From Umezawaea sp042738955 (GTDB lineage: Bacteria > Actinomycetota > Actinomycetes > Mycobacteriales > Pseudonocardiaceae): 64,000 nt of DNA. The notes under the pieces are model-generated. The model was not told where the DNA came from. It saw only the letters and a program-made list of their open reading frames with translations, and made no database searches. Below are positions 46,849 through 55,535 of this stretch, piece by piece (position 1 is the stretch's first letter; the number at the start of each line of letters is the position of its first letter). The position numbers and the translations under genes were made by a program. The DNA is taken from NCBI RefSeq assembly GCF_042738955.1, contig NZ_JBHYHC010000012.1:56922-120921 (forward strand). The letters are read 5' to 3'.

Positions 46849-47781
46849 TCACACCACCGTGAGCACGACCTTGCCCCGGCTGATCCCCCGATCCAGCCGT
46901 TCGTGGGCCTCCACCGCGCTGCCCAAGGGCAACGCCTCTCCCACGTCGACCGTCAGCTCCCCGTCGTCGACGTGGCGGGCGAGCCGGGACAGCCCGACGC
47001 CGTCCGGTTCGACGACGTGGCGGACGACGCGCACGCCGCGCCTGGCGGCCACGTCCTCCAGGGAGGTCGCGCCTCCCGCGGCGTCCGGCACCCTGGCGAA
47101 CACGCCCCCCGGCCGCACCAAGACGATCAACTCGTCCCGGCCGACGCAGTCGACCACGGCGTCGACCGGGCCGATCGACGCCACGACGTCGTCGGTCGTG
47201 TAGTCCAGCACCTCGGCCGCGCCGATCCCGAGCAGGAAGTCGTGGTTCACCCGCCGCGCCACCGCGATCACCCGCGCGCCCCGAGCGGCCGCCAACTGCA
47301 CCGCGAGGTGCCCGACACCGCCCGCCGCGCCGTTGACCAGCACGCGGTCGCCCCGTCCGACGTCGAGCCGGTCGAGCGTCTGCGCGGCGGTGAGCCCGCA
47401 CAGCGGGAGCGCGGCGGCGGAGACGTGGTCCACACCTCGCGGTTTCACCGCCACCTGGCCGACCGGGGAGGTGACGTACTCGGCGTACCCGCCCGCGAGC
47501 GCGGGGAACCTCGGCATCCCGAAGACCTCGTCGCCCGGCCGCAGGCCGCTCGAGTCCTCGCCCACCTCCACCACGACGCCGGACACGTCCCAGCCCCACA
47601 CGTACGGGCCGTCGTCGAACCAGGCTTTCGCGTTGCCCGCACGGCACTCCGCGTCGACCGGGTTGGTCCCCGCGGCGAGCACCCGGATGAGCGCCTCGCC
47701 CGGCAGACGCCGGGGCCAGGGGACGTCCGCCAGTTCCAGGACCTCCGGCCCGCCGTACCGCTTGGCCACGACGGCCCGCAT
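46849..47781 (-). CDS. NADP-dependent oxidoreductase (zinc-free MDR)
   Basis: A 310-residue medium-chain dehydrogenase: MRAVVAKRYGGPEVLELADV at the start, AAGTNPVDAECRAG in the substrate domain and the Rossmann motif VNGAAGGVGHLAVQLAA. No zinc ligands. An in-frame GTG at 47793 is an alternative start. It is divergent from an XRE/MmyB gene (47917), presumably its regulator, and heads a unit with the SDR gene. Likely reduces a quinone or enone. Confidence 0.88.
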   Translation of the reverse strand: MRAVVAKRYGGPEVLELADVPWPRRLPGEALIRVLAAGTNPVDAECRAGNAKAWFDDGPYVWGWDVSGVVVEVGEDSSGLRPGDEVFGMPRFPALAGGYAEYVTSPVGQVAVKPRGVDHVSAAALPLCGLTAAQTLDRLDVGRGDRVLVNGAAGGVGHLAVQLAAARGARVIAVARRVNHDFLLGIGAAEVLDYTTDDVVASIGPVDAVVDCVGRDELIVLVRPGGVFARVPDAAGGATSLEDVAARRGVRVVRHVVEPDGVGLSRLARHVDDGELTVDVGEALPLGSAVEAHERLDRGISRGKVVLTVV

Positions 47782-47916
47782 CACGTCACGCACTTCCCAC
47801 TCCCCCACGATCGTCGACCACCACCCTCGCAGCACGACCGGCCGCTCCCCAGCCCCGGCCGGAGGTACACCTGCCAGAGGCAGGCAGGGCCGCGCGGGCA
47901 CGGGCATGCTGGGGGC

Positions 47917-48819
47917 ATGGCTCAGCGATCGGAACTCGGCGAGTTCCTCCGGTCCAGGCGGGCGCGGACCAAGCCCGAGGACGTCGGGGTGCCCGCGTAC
48001 GACCGCAGGCGGGTCACCGGGCTGCGGCGCGAGGAACTGGCCCAGCTGGCCGGGATCAGCGTCGGCTACTACACGAGGCTGGAGCAGGGGCACCGCTCCA
48101 CCGTGTCCGATTCGGTGCTGGACTCGCTCGCCGCCGCCCTGCGGCTGGCGCCGGACGAGCGGACCCACCTCCGCAGCCTGACCCGCACCGTGCGGACGGC
48201 TCCCGCGCGGGCCAGGCCCGAACGCCTGCGCGAGAGCGTGCGGCTCCTGGTCGACGCCCTCGGAGGCGTGCCCGCGATCGTCCTCGGGCGGTTCGGCGAC
48301 GTGCTGACGTGGAACCGGCTCGGACACGCCCTGCTCGCGGGGCACCTGCCCTTCGACGCGCCGCACCGCGCCGACCGTCCCAACTGGACCAGGCTGTTCT
48401 TCCTCGACCCGAACACGCGCGAGCTGTTCGCCGACTGGCCGGAGAAGGCGAAGAACACCGTGGCGGACCTCCGGCTCACTGCGGGCGCGCGTCCCGACGA
48501 CGCCAGGATCGCCGAACTCGTGGGCGAGCTGTCGGTGCAGAGCCCCGAGTTCCGCGCGCTGTGGGCGGCGCACCCCGTGCGGCGCTGCGCCTTCCACGAC
48601 CGGACGTTCCACCACCCGGTCGTCGGCGACCTCACCCTGTCCGACGAGCTGCTGACCCTGCCGGACGACGACGGGCAGCGGCTGGTGGTGTTCAACGCCG
48701 TTCCGGGATCGTCGTCCGCGGCGGCGCTGGTGCTGCTGGCGGAACTGGCGGCCAGGGAACCACGGATGCTCGACGGCCGCGGGCAGGCGGTTCGCCCGAC
48801 GGCTCGGCGCGATGGCTGA
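47917..48819 (+). CDS. XRE/MmyB-type regulator
   Basis: A 300-residue relative of the 41721-42575 protein: HTH with GLRREELAQLAGISVGYYTRL (residues about 35-55), then a MmyB-type ligand domain (AIVLGRFGDVLTWNRLGHAL; CAFHDRTFHHPVVGDL). Divergent from the oxidoreductase at 46849-47781, so it should control it. The two XRE/MmyB proteins differ too much to be recent duplicates. Confidence 0.9.
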   Translation: MAQRSELGEFLRSRRARTKPEDVGVPAYDRRRVTGLRREELAQLAGISVGYYTRLEQGHRSTVSDSVLDSLAAALRLAPDERTHLRSLTRTVRTAPARARPERLRESVRLLVDALGGVPAIVLGRFGDVLTWNRLGHALLAGHLPFDAPHRADRPNWTRLFFLDPNTRELFADWPEKAKNTVADLRLTAGARPDDARIAELVGELSVQSPEFRALWAAHPVRRCAFHDRTFHHPVVGDLTLSDELLTLPDDDGQRLVVFNAVPGSSSAAALVLLAELAAREPRMLDGRGQAVRPTARRDG

Positions 48820-48893
48820 ACCGGCTGAACAACACCACCTGAGTGGGCTACGCGGGTTGCGCGGGGCAGCGGGGCGAACCACAGTGCCTGTCC

Positions 48894-49448
48894 ATGACGC
48901 AGGTGCTACAGGACAGGATCGACACGACGTTCGCCCACTACGACGTCAACGGCAACGGCCTCATCGAGCTCGCCGACTTCTACGCGCTGGCCGAACGGCT
49001 GCTCCAGGCGTTCGGTGAGCCCGCCTCCTCCGAGCGCGGGCGGGAACTGGTCGAGGCGTACGACGGGTTCTGGGACGTCCTGGTGGAGCACTGCGACGCC
49101 GATCGGGACGGTCGGATCTCGCCGCGGGAGTACCAGCGGGCGATGACCGAGGCGTTCGTCGACGGCGGGGCGTTCGACCTGGTGTTCCCCGAGATCGCGA
49201 AGTCGTTGCTGGACATCGCGGACACGAACGGGGACGGGCGGGTCGACGCGTCCGAGTTCTCGGTGCTGTTGAGGGCGCGCGGGTTGAGCGAGGCCGAGTG
49301 CGGGCTGGCGTTCACGCACCTCGACACCGACGGCGACGGCGCGATCAGCGTGCAGGAGTACGTCGTGGCCGTGAAGGACTACTACACCAACCCGGCGCGG
49401 GACACGCCCGGCAACTGGCTCTACCCGGCGTCGTTGCAGCCCGCCTGA
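48894..49448 (+). CDS. Calerythrin-like EF-hand protein
   Basis: A 184-residue cytosolic calcium-binding protein with four EF-hand loops: DVNGNGLIELADF, DADRDGRISPREY, DTNGDGRVDASEF and DTDGDGAISVQEY. All four loops hold acidic ligands at positions 1, 3 and 12 (position 12 is Asp in the first). The architecture matches calerythrin/sarcoplasmic calcium-binding proteins of actinomycetes, thought to buffer calcium. ATG at 48894. Its last 28 bases overlap the convergent transporter gene. Confidence 0.9.
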   Translation: MTQVLQDRIDTTFAHYDVNGNGLIELADFYALAERLLQAFGEPASSERGRELVEAYDGFWDVLVEHCDADRDGRISPREYQRAMTEAFVDGGAFDLVFPEIAKSLLDIADTNGDGRVDASEFSVLLRARGLSEAECGLAFTHLDTDGDGAISVQEYVVAVKDYYTNPARDTPGNWLYPASLQPA

Positions 49449-50359
49449 CCACGGGCGACCGGGAGTTCGGGCACCGGCCTCCCGGTCGTCGCGCCCTGAC
49501 CTCGTCGGGTGAGCAGGATTCCGCCGATCACCACCGCCCCGCCCGCGAAGGTGTTCCACCCCACGGGTTCGGCCAGCAGCAGCACACCCAGCGCGGTCGA
49601 CCACAGCGGCGTCACGTAGGTGACCGTGGCCGCGACCGTGGGCCCCGCCTCCCGGATCAGCTCGAGGTTGAGCACGTACGCGTACCCCGTGCCCGCCGCG
49701 CCCAGCACCAGCAACGCCACCAGCGCCCCCGCGCCGGGCCACACCGGCGGTCCGGAGAGGACCGGGGCGAGGAGTCCCAGTTGGACGGTGGCGCAGGTGA
49801 TCTGCACGGCGGACAGCGCGCTCGCCCGGTGCGCCCCGCCGGAGAAGAACCGCCGCGTGTAGGCGAACCCCGCGCCGTAGCACGTGGTGGCGCCCAGGCA
49901 GGCCAGCCCGCCCGCCAGCACGTCGCCGTCCAGCCCGCGCCACACCCCCAGCAGCACCAGCACCCCGGCGAACCCGAGCAGCAGCCCCGCCAGCCGCGTG
50001 CGCGTCACCCGCTCCCCCGGCACGACCAGCAGTGCGAACGCCAGCGTCGTCAACGGCGTCGTCGCGTTCAGCACGCCGGCCAGCACCGAGTCCACCTTGG
50101 ACTCGCCGAACGCCAGCAGCGTGAACGGCACCGAGTTGAGCAGCACCGCGACCACCGCCGCGTGCCCCCACGTGCGCGGGTCGCGCGGCACGGTCGCGCG
50201 CTGCGCGAAGCAGATGACCCACAGCGCCAGCGCCCCGAACAGGCACCGGGCCAGCGCGACCTGCACCGGCGGCACGCCCGCGTCCACCGCCACCTTGATC
50301 AGCGCGAAGCTGCCGCCCCAGATCGCGGACAGCAGCACGAACTTCCCAGTCGACCTCAC
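49421..50359 (-). CDS. EamA/DMT-type transporter
   Basis: A 312-residue membrane protein with about ten hydrophobic helices in two repeats; it begins FVLLSAIWGGSFALIKVAVD, the usual EamA opening. Members export amino acids, metabolites or drugs. The GTG start is read at 50359. Divergent from the LysR gene at 50430, which is probably its regulator. Substrate unknown. Confidence 0.9.
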   Translation of the reverse strand: MRSTGKFVLLSAIWGGSFALIKVAVDAGVPPVQVALARCLFGALALWVICFAQRATVPRDPRTWGHAAVVAVLLNSVPFTLLAFGESKVDSVLAGVLNATTPLTTLAFALLVVPGERVTRTRLAGLLLGFAGVLVLLGVWRGLDGDVLAGGLACLGATTCYGAGFAYTRRFFSGGAHRASALSAVQITCATVQLGLLAPVLSGPPVWPGAGALVALLVLGAAGTGYAYVLNLELIREAGPTVAATVTYVTPLWSTALGVLLLAEPVGWNTFAGGAVVIGGILLTRRGQGATTGRPVPELPVARGQAGCNDAG

Positions 50360-50388
50360 GGCGTGAGCATCACCCCGACGGGCATCAT

Positions 50389-50406
50389 GAGTCCAACAAG
50401 TACTCA
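50389..50406. promoter_or_regulatory. Inverted repeat in LysR/EamA spacer
   Basis: TGAGT (50389-50393) and ACTCA (50402-50406) form a short inverted repeat with a nine-base spacer in the 70-bp divergent region. The size suits a LysR-type T-N11-A site. Short arms make this tentative. Confidence 0.4.
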
Positions 50407-50429
50407 CAAGTCCGACATGAGAGGCGCTC

Positions 50430-51290
50430 ATGACCCTGAACCTCGCCCAGCTGCGCGCCTTCCTCGCCGTGGTCGACGAAGGCGGGTTCGGCGCCGCCGC
50501 CGACGCCCTCGGCCTCACCCAGTCCGCCGTCTCGCACGCCGTCGCCGCGCTCGAACGCACGCTCGGCCACGCCGTGCTGTCCCGGCGTGGCCGGACCGCG
50601 CCCACCGCGTTCGGCGAGGAGGTCCTGGCACACGCCCGCGCCACCGTGGCCTCGGCCGCGGCGATCACCGACCTGGCCGAACGCAGGCACGGCGGCGTGC
50701 GGGGCACCGTCCGCCTCGGCGCGCCGCCGAGCGTGTGCCAGGGCCTGCTGCCGGACCTGCTGGCCCGGTGGCAGGCGGAGTTCCCGAACGTGCGGGTCCG
50801 GGTGTTCGAGGGCGAGGACGACGAGGTCGCCGAGTGGCTGGCGGGCGGAACGGTCGACCTCGCCGTCCTGGTCGACCCGCCACCGGGCACGGGCTCCCCG
50901 ATCCGCGAGGACGCCTTCCACGCCCTGCTCCGCACCGACCACCCGCTCGCCGCCCAACCACGGGTCGACGTGACCGAGCTGGCCGACGACCCGTTCCTGC
51001 TGTCCTGCGGCTGCTGCGAGAAGTACGTCCGCCAGGCCCACGCGGGCCACCCGTTCACCCCACGTCACCGCGTGCGCGAACTGGGCACCCTGCTCGCCAT
51101 GGTCCGCGCGGGCGTCGGCGTGTCGATCGTGCCCGGACTGGTCGCGTCGATGCTGCCGTCCGACCTGGTGCTGGTGCCGCTGACCGGCCGCGTGGCCCGC
51201 AACCTCGTCCTCACCGGCCCCGCGGACCGCGAGGAGCACCCGGCCGTGACGGCGCTGGTGGACTCGACCCGACAACCGGTCACGGCTTGA
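50430..51290 (+). CDS. LysR family regulator
   Basis: A 286-residue LysR protein. The N-terminal HTH (LAQLRAFLAVVDEGGFGAAA onward to SAVSHAVAALE) is canonical, followed by the periplasmic-binding-type effector domain (VRGTVRLGAPPSV; VRAGVGVSIVPGLVA). A CGCCEKYV motif in the effector domain could sense redox or metal. Divergent from the EamA transporter gene. It overlaps the convergent dehydrogenase by 11 bases. Confidence 0.92.
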   Translation: MTLNLAQLRAFLAVVDEGGFGAAADALGLTQSAVSHAVAALERTLGHAVLSRRGRTAPTAFGEEVLAHARATVASAAAITDLAERRHGGVRGTVRLGAPPSVCQGLLPDLLARWQAEFPNVRVRVFEGEDDEVAEWLAGGTVDLAVLVDPPPGTGSPIREDAFHALLRTDHPLAAQPRVDVTELADDPFLLSCGCCEKYVRQAHAGHPFTPRHRVRELGTLLAMVRAGVGVSIVPGLVASMLPSDLVLVPLTGRVARNLVLTGPADREEHPAVTALVDSTRQPVTA

Positions 51291-52323
51291 TGAGGACCTT
51301 CAGGCTCGTGCGGTCGGCCATGGCCTGGTACGCGGCCGGAACGCCGTCGAAGTCGGTGGTGGTGTCGAAGACCTTCCCCGGCTCGACGACGCCGTCGAGG
51401 ATGTCGGGCATCAGCTCCTCGATGTAGGCGCGGGTCGGGGCGGGACCGCCCGCCAGGCGGAGGTTGTGGCGGAAGAGGCTGCCGAAGCCGATCGGGGCCT
51501 CCTCGTACTGCGGGACGCCGACGCGGCTGATGACGCCGCCGCGCCGGACGACGCCGAGGGCCTGCTCGTAGGCGAGCCGATGGCCGACCGCGTCCACCAC
51601 GACGTGGGTGCCGTGCCCTCCCGTCAGCTCGCGAACGGCCTCGACGCCTTCGGCACCACGGGCGGCCACGACGTCGGTGGCGCCGAACTCGCGACCGAGG
51701 TCGGTGCGGGCCCGGTGACGTCCCATGAGGACGATCTGCTCCGCGCCGAGCCTCTTGGCCGACAGGACGGCGAGCAGGCCGACCGCGCCGTCGCCGATCA
51801 CGGTGACGCGGGTGCGCTCGGTCACGCCTCCCGCCACGGCCGCGTGGTAGCCGGTGCCGAAGACGTCCGAGAGCGTCAGCAGGGACGGGATGAGCGCGGA
51901 GTCCGCCGCGACGGGGAGCTTCACGAGGGTGCCGTCGGCGAGGGGCACGCGGACCGCCTCGGACTGGCCGCCCTCCACCGCTTGGGCGTCCCAGAAGCCC
52001 GCCTGCGGGTGGGCGCAGGAGGAGTGGAGGCCTTCCCGGCAGAACTCGCAGGTGTTGTCGGAGATGGCGAACGGGACGACGACGAGGTCGCCGCGCTTGA
52101 CCGTGACCACCTCCGACCCGGTGTCCTCGACGACGCCGATGAACTCGTGGCCCATCCGGACGGGACCGTCCTCGGGCCTCATCGAGCCGAAGGGGTGCAG
52201 GTCGGTCCCGCAGACGCAGGAGGCGGTGACCCGCACGAGGGCGTCGGTGGGCAGTTCGACGACGGAGTCCGGGACGTTCTCGACGCGGACGTCGCCCGCG
52301 CCGTACAGGATGGTCGCGCGCAT
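51280..52323 (-). CDS. Zinc-dependent alcohol dehydrogenase
   Basis: A 347-residue medium-chain dehydrogenase with catalytic zinc ligands Cys in SCVCGTDLH, and GHE in MGHEFIGVV. The structural-zinc lobe is DNTCEFCREGLHSSC: three Cys, with Asp where the first Cys is usual. The cofactor motif is VIGDGAVGLLAVLSA. The ATG at 52323 has GGAGGAAG upstream. Downstream of the SDR gene (75 bases) and probably in the TetR-controlled set. Substrate unknown. Confidence 0.9.
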   Translation of the reverse strand: MRATILYGAGDVRVENVPDSVVELPTDALVRVTASCVCGTDLHPFGSMRPEDGPVRMGHEFIGVVEDTGSEVVTVKRGDLVVVPFAISDNTCEFCREGLHSSCAHPQAGFWDAQAVEGGQSEAVRVPLADGTLVKLPVAADSALIPSLLTLSDVFGTGYHAAVAGGVTERTRVTVIGDGAVGLLAVLSAKRLGAEQIVLMGRHRARTDLGREFGATDVVAARGAEGVEAVRELTGGHGTHVVVDAVGHRLAYEQALGVVRRGGVISRVGVPQYEEAPIGFGSLFRHNLRLAGGPAPTRAYIEELMPDILDGVVEPGKVFDTTTDFDGVPAAYQAMADRTSLKVLIKP

Positions 52324-52397
52324 GGTGGTGCTTCCTCCGTGAGGTGGGTGGGATCGCCGACCTCGGGCCTCGTCCGACGTGGGACGAGGGCCCGCGG

Positions 52398-53147
52398 TCA
52401 CGCCGCGAGTCCGCCGTCGATGTTGAAGGTCGTGCCGGTGATGTAGCCGGCCTCCGGACCGGCCAGGAACGCCACCAGCGCGGCGACCTCCTCGGTCGTG
52501 CCGTAGCGGCCGAGTGCGCCGCGGGCCTTGAGCAGGTCGGCGAGGTCGCCCTCGTCGGGGTTCATGTCGGTGGTGATCGGGCCTGGCTGGACCACGTTGA
52601 CGGTGATCCCCCGCGCCCCCAGGTCGCGGGCGGCGCCCTTGGAGTAGACGGTGACGGCCGCCTTGGTCGCCGAGTACTCCGCGAACCCGGAGAACATGAT
52701 CGAGCCGGTGGCCGTGGACGTCGAGATGTTGATGATCCGCCCGTGGTCCGCCATGACGGCCGAGGCCGAGCGGACCGCGTTGCGCACGCCCCGGTAGTTG
52801 ACGTCGATCTGCCGGTCGGACGTCTCCAGGTCGAGGCCGTCGGGCCCGACCGGGCCGGTGTGGGTGACGCCCGCGCTGTTCACCAGGACGTCGAGCCCGC
52901 CCAGCTCGTCGACGACCTGGCGGACGGCGGCGTCGACCGCCGCCGGGTCGGCCTGGTCCGCCCGCACGACCAGTGCCCGGCGCCCGAGACCGGCGATCTC
53001 CTTCGCGACGGTGTTCGCCGCGTCCTCGGCCGAGGTGTAGGTGATGGCGACGTCGGCGCCCTCACGGGCGAGTCGGAGCGCGATGGCGGCGCCGATGCCG
53101 CGTGAACCGCCGGTGACCAGGACGACCTTGTTGTCGAACGTTCCCAT
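52398..53147 (-). CDS. SDR family oxidoreductase (FabG-like)
   Basis: A 249-residue classical SDR. The cofactor motif is VLVTGGSRGIGAAIA, NAG appears as VNSAG, Ser is in INISTSTATG, the catalytic YSATK motif is present, and the C terminus ends in the usual FNIDGG. Two TACC-N4-GGTA operators lie 23-70 bases upstream of its start, so it is expected to be repressed by the divergent TetR protein. Substrate unknown. Confidence 0.92.
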   Translation of the reverse strand: MGTFDNKVVLVTGGSRGIGAAIALRLAREGADVAITYTSAEDAANTVAKEIAGLGRRALVVRADQADPAAVDAAVRQVVDELGGLDVLVNSAGVTHTGPVGPDGLDLETSDRQIDVNYRGVRNAVRSASAVMADHGRIINISTSTATGSIMFSGFAEYSATKAAVTVYSKGAARDLGARGITVNVVQPGPITTDMNPDEGDLADLLKARGALGRYGTTEEVAALVAFLAGPEAGYITGTTFNIDGGLAA

Positions 53148-53169
53148 GGTGCTGCCTTCCTCAGTTTCG

Positions 53170-53216
53170 TACCGACCGGTACTGAACAATCATGGCACGT
53201 TCCATACCGCGAGGTA
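53170..53216. promoter_or_regulatory. TACC-N4-GGTA operator pair 1
   Basis: TACCGACCGGTA (53170-53181) and TACCGCGAGGTA (53205-53216), 35 bp apart start to start. They lie in the spacer of the SDR and TetR genes, and the second overlaps the TACAAT -10 box (53215-53220) of the TetR gene. Read as the autoregulatory and SDR operators of that TetR protein. Confidence 0.8.
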
Positions 53217-53227
53217 CAATTGGGGCT

Positions 53228-53812
53228 ATGCCGAGGCCACGCGAATTCGACGTCGACACCGCACTCGACCGCGCGGTCGACGTGTTCTGGGAACACGGCT
53301 ACGAGGGCTCGTCACTGGTGCAGCTGACCGAGGCCATGGGCATCAACAAGCCCTCGATGTACGCCGCGTTCGGCGACAAGCGCCAGTTGTTCGAGAAGGC
53401 GGTGCAGCGGTACATCGCCACCGGCCCCGCGTGGGAGATGGAGGCCTTCGAGCTGCCCACCGCGCACGAGGCCGCCGCGACCTTCCTGCACCGCACCGTC
53501 GACGTGGTCACGAGCGACCGGCACCCGCACGGCTGCCTCGTCGTCCAGGGCGTCGGCAAGTGCTCGCCGGAGAACCGGCCGGTGCGCGACTACGTCGCCC
53601 AGCAGCGCGCCAACGCCCTCGACTTCATCCGCGAGCGGTTCGAGCGCGCCGCGACCGAAGGCGATCCGACGATGACCTCCGACCCGGAGACGCTGGCGCT
53701 GCTGGTGGCGGGCGTCAGCGAGGGGATCGCGGTCCGGGCCAACGACGGCGTCCCGGCCGAGAAGCTGCACCGCGTGGTCGACCTCGCGATCCAGGGGGTG
53801 TTCAGGGGATGA
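53228..53812 (+). CDS. TetR family regulator
   Basis: A 194-residue TetR protein: PREFDVDTALDRAVDVFWEHGY and the recognition helix GINKPSMYAAFGDKRQLFEKAV, typical of the AcuR/TetR_C_16-like group that controls quinone reductases and SDRs. TACAAT (53215-53220) lies seven bases before the ATG, so the transcript is probably leaderless. It should bind the four TACC-N4-GGTA sites around it and thereby regulate the SDR, the dehydrogenase and the quinone reductase. It overlaps the convergent reductase by 11 bases. Confidence 0.92.
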   Translation: MPRPREFDVDTALDRAVDVFWEHGYEGSSLVQLTEAMGINKPSMYAAFGDKRQLFEKAVQRYIATGPAWEMEAFELPTAHEAAATFLHRTVDVVTSDRHPHGCLVVQGVGKCSPENRPVRDYVAQQRANALDFIRERFERAATEGDPTMTSDPETLALLVAGVSEGIAVRANDGVPAEKLHRVVDLAIQGVFRG

Positions 53813-54752
53813 GCACCGGAGCCGGGCCCGCGGACCGAGACTCGACGTCCCGATGGGCCCGCACCACGTCCGCGAGCGGATAGCCGCGCACCTCGCGCAC
53901 GCCGAACACCCCGTTGCGCAGCGCGCCGAACACCTCCTCGGCGGCACCGAGCAGCACCTCGCGACCGGCCAGGTGCTCCCCCGTCGAGGATCGGGTGACG
54001 CGCACACCCGCGAGCCGGGAAGGGTCGATCTCCCCGGACGCGCTCCCCACCAGGTCGAGCGTGCTCCCCTTGGTCACCACACCGGCGACGTCGTCGAAGA
54101 CCGCCTGCCCGACCTGGTCGAACACGACGTCCACCGGCCGACCCTCCCGCGCCACCAACCGCGCCAGGTCACCCGTGCCCGCCACGGCGACGTGCCCCAG
54201 CCCCAGCGCGTTGAGCGTCGCGACCTGCTCGGGACGGGACACCACGGCGATGACCTTCGCCCCGAGGTCCGACGCCCAGGAGGCCAGCAACGACCCGACA
54301 CCACCCGTGGCCCCGGTGACCACGGCCAGGGTCCCCCGCCCGACGGGGTGAACACGCCGCACCCGCCCCCACGCCGTGAGCCCCTTCGCCAGCACGGACG
54401 CGGCGACGTCGGCCGGAACGTCGTCGGGCACGGGAACGAGCTGCGCCTCCGCGACCAGCCGAACCGCCCGGTAAGCACCGGGCGAGAAGTAGTACCCAAC
54501 CCGCTGACCAATCGAGAACTGGGTGACACCCGGCCCGACCGCGTCCACCGTCCCCACCGCCTCGACCCCGATCACCGCGGGCAGAGGCCGAACCGGAAAC
54601 GTCCCGTTCCGGAAGTATGTGTCCACGAAGTTCAGCCCGACGGCCTCCTGCCGAAGCCGAACCTGCCCAGGTCCCGGCTCACCCACGTCCTCGCTCTCGA
54701 GCTTCAAGACCTCCGCCTCGCCCTGGCGGTACATGCGCACAACGTCACTCAC
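53802..54752 (-). CDS. NADPH:quinone oxidoreductase (zeta-crystallin-like)
   Basis: A 316-residue zinc-free medium-chain dehydrogenase: EAVGLNFVDTYFRNGTFPVR and GVEAVGTVDAVGPGV in the substrate domain, and VTGATGGVGSLLASWA as the Rossmann motif. Members reduce quinones with NADPH one electron at a time. Two TACC-N4-GGTA sites lie 27-73 bases upstream of the GTG. An ATG six codons in (MYRQGEAEVL) is an alternative start. Confidence 0.92.
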   Translation of the reverse strand: MSDVVRMYRQGEAEVLKLESEDVGEPGPGQVRLRQEAVGLNFVDTYFRNGTFPVRPLPAVIGVEAVGTVDAVGPGVTQFSIGQRVGYYFSPGAYRAVRLVAEAQLVPVPDDVPADVAASVLAKGLTAWGRVRRVHPVGRGTLAVVTGATGGVGSLLASWASDLGAKVIAVVSRPEQVATLNALGLGHVAVAGTGDLARLVAREGRPVDVVFDQVGQAVFDDVAGVVTKGSTLDLVGSASGEIDPSRLAGVRVTRSSTGEHLAGREVLLGAAEEVFGALRNGVFGVREVRGYPLADVVRAHRDVESRSAGPAPVLIP

Positions 54753-54778
54753 GGCTTCAACCCCTCGCTCGGATTACG

Positions 54779-54825
54779 TACCTAACGGTATAGAACCAGG
54801 GCGACCGGTTCCGTACCGAGAGGTA
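54779..54825. promoter_or_regulatory. TACC-N4-GGTA operator pair 2
   Basis: TACCTAACGGTA (54779-54790) and TACCGAGAGGTA (54814-54825), again exactly 35 bp apart. They precede the quinone reductase gene. The same motif and the same spacing as pair 1 make control by one protein very likely. Confidence 0.8.
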
Positions 54826-54890
54826 TGAATCACAAAGCGACCAGGACGATCGCGTCGGTCGACGCCGACAGCGGTTAGCTCACCGTTCGG

Positions 54891-55472
54891 TCACCGGCGC
54901 ACCCGGTAGCTCAGGTGGAGCACCCGGTTCCCCTGGACCACCGTGTCAGGCCCCTCCAACAGGTGTTGCGCGTCGACCGACCCGAAGTAGCGCTTGCCCG
55001 ACCCGAACACCACGGGCACGACGTCCATGCGCACCTCGTCGACCAGACCCGCCGCCAACACCTGGCCGCCGACGTCGCCCGCGGCCACCTCGACCACGCG
55101 GTCGCCCGCGAGTTCCTGTGCCTTGGCCACGGCCGCCTCAACGCCGTCGACGAAGTGGAACGGCGCCTCGGAGTTCCAGCCGTCGGGTGCCGGGCGGTGG
55201 GTCACGACGACCACGTGGTCGATGCCGCCCGGCGGCTTGCCGTCCCAGCCGTCGGTGAGGTCGAAGACGTGGCGGCCGACGATCGTCACCCCGATCCGGT
55301 CCCAGTACGGCCGGGTGTGGTCGTAGGACGCCTGGGACACCGTCAGAGCGCCGCTCTCGTCCAACGGGACGTCGCCGTTGGTCAACCAGTCGAACAGCGG
55401 TCCGGGCTGGTCGGTCTCGTCCGCGATGTAGCCGTCCACCGACACCGAGCTGTACATGACCACCGTGCCCAC
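54891..55472 (-). CDS. Dihydrofolate-reductase/RibD-like protein
   Basis: A 193-residue protein of the RibD C-terminal/DHFR-like family: MYSSVSVDGYIAD at the start, the TIVGRHVFDLTDGW segment and late VPVVFGSGKRYFG. It probably binds NADPH and reduces a small molecule, as a detoxifying or flavin-related enzyme; a true DHFR role is unlikely. GTG start with GGAG upstream. It follows the AraC gene on the same strand. Confidence 0.85.
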   Translation of the reverse strand: MGTVVMYSSVSVDGYIADETDQPGPLFDWLTNGDVPLDESGALTVSQASYDHTRPYWDRIGVTIVGRHVFDLTDGWDGKPPGGIDHVVVVTHRPAPDGWNSEAPFHFVDGVEAAVAKAQELAGDRVVEVAAGDVGGQVLAAGLVDEVRMDVVPVVFGSGKRYFGSVDAQHLLEGPDTVVQGNRVLHLSYRVRR

Positions 55473-55535
55473 GGGCTCTCCTCTGCTTGGGGTGCCCCAA
55501 ATTAGCCGGTCGTTGGCCGACGCTCTTGTAGAAAA

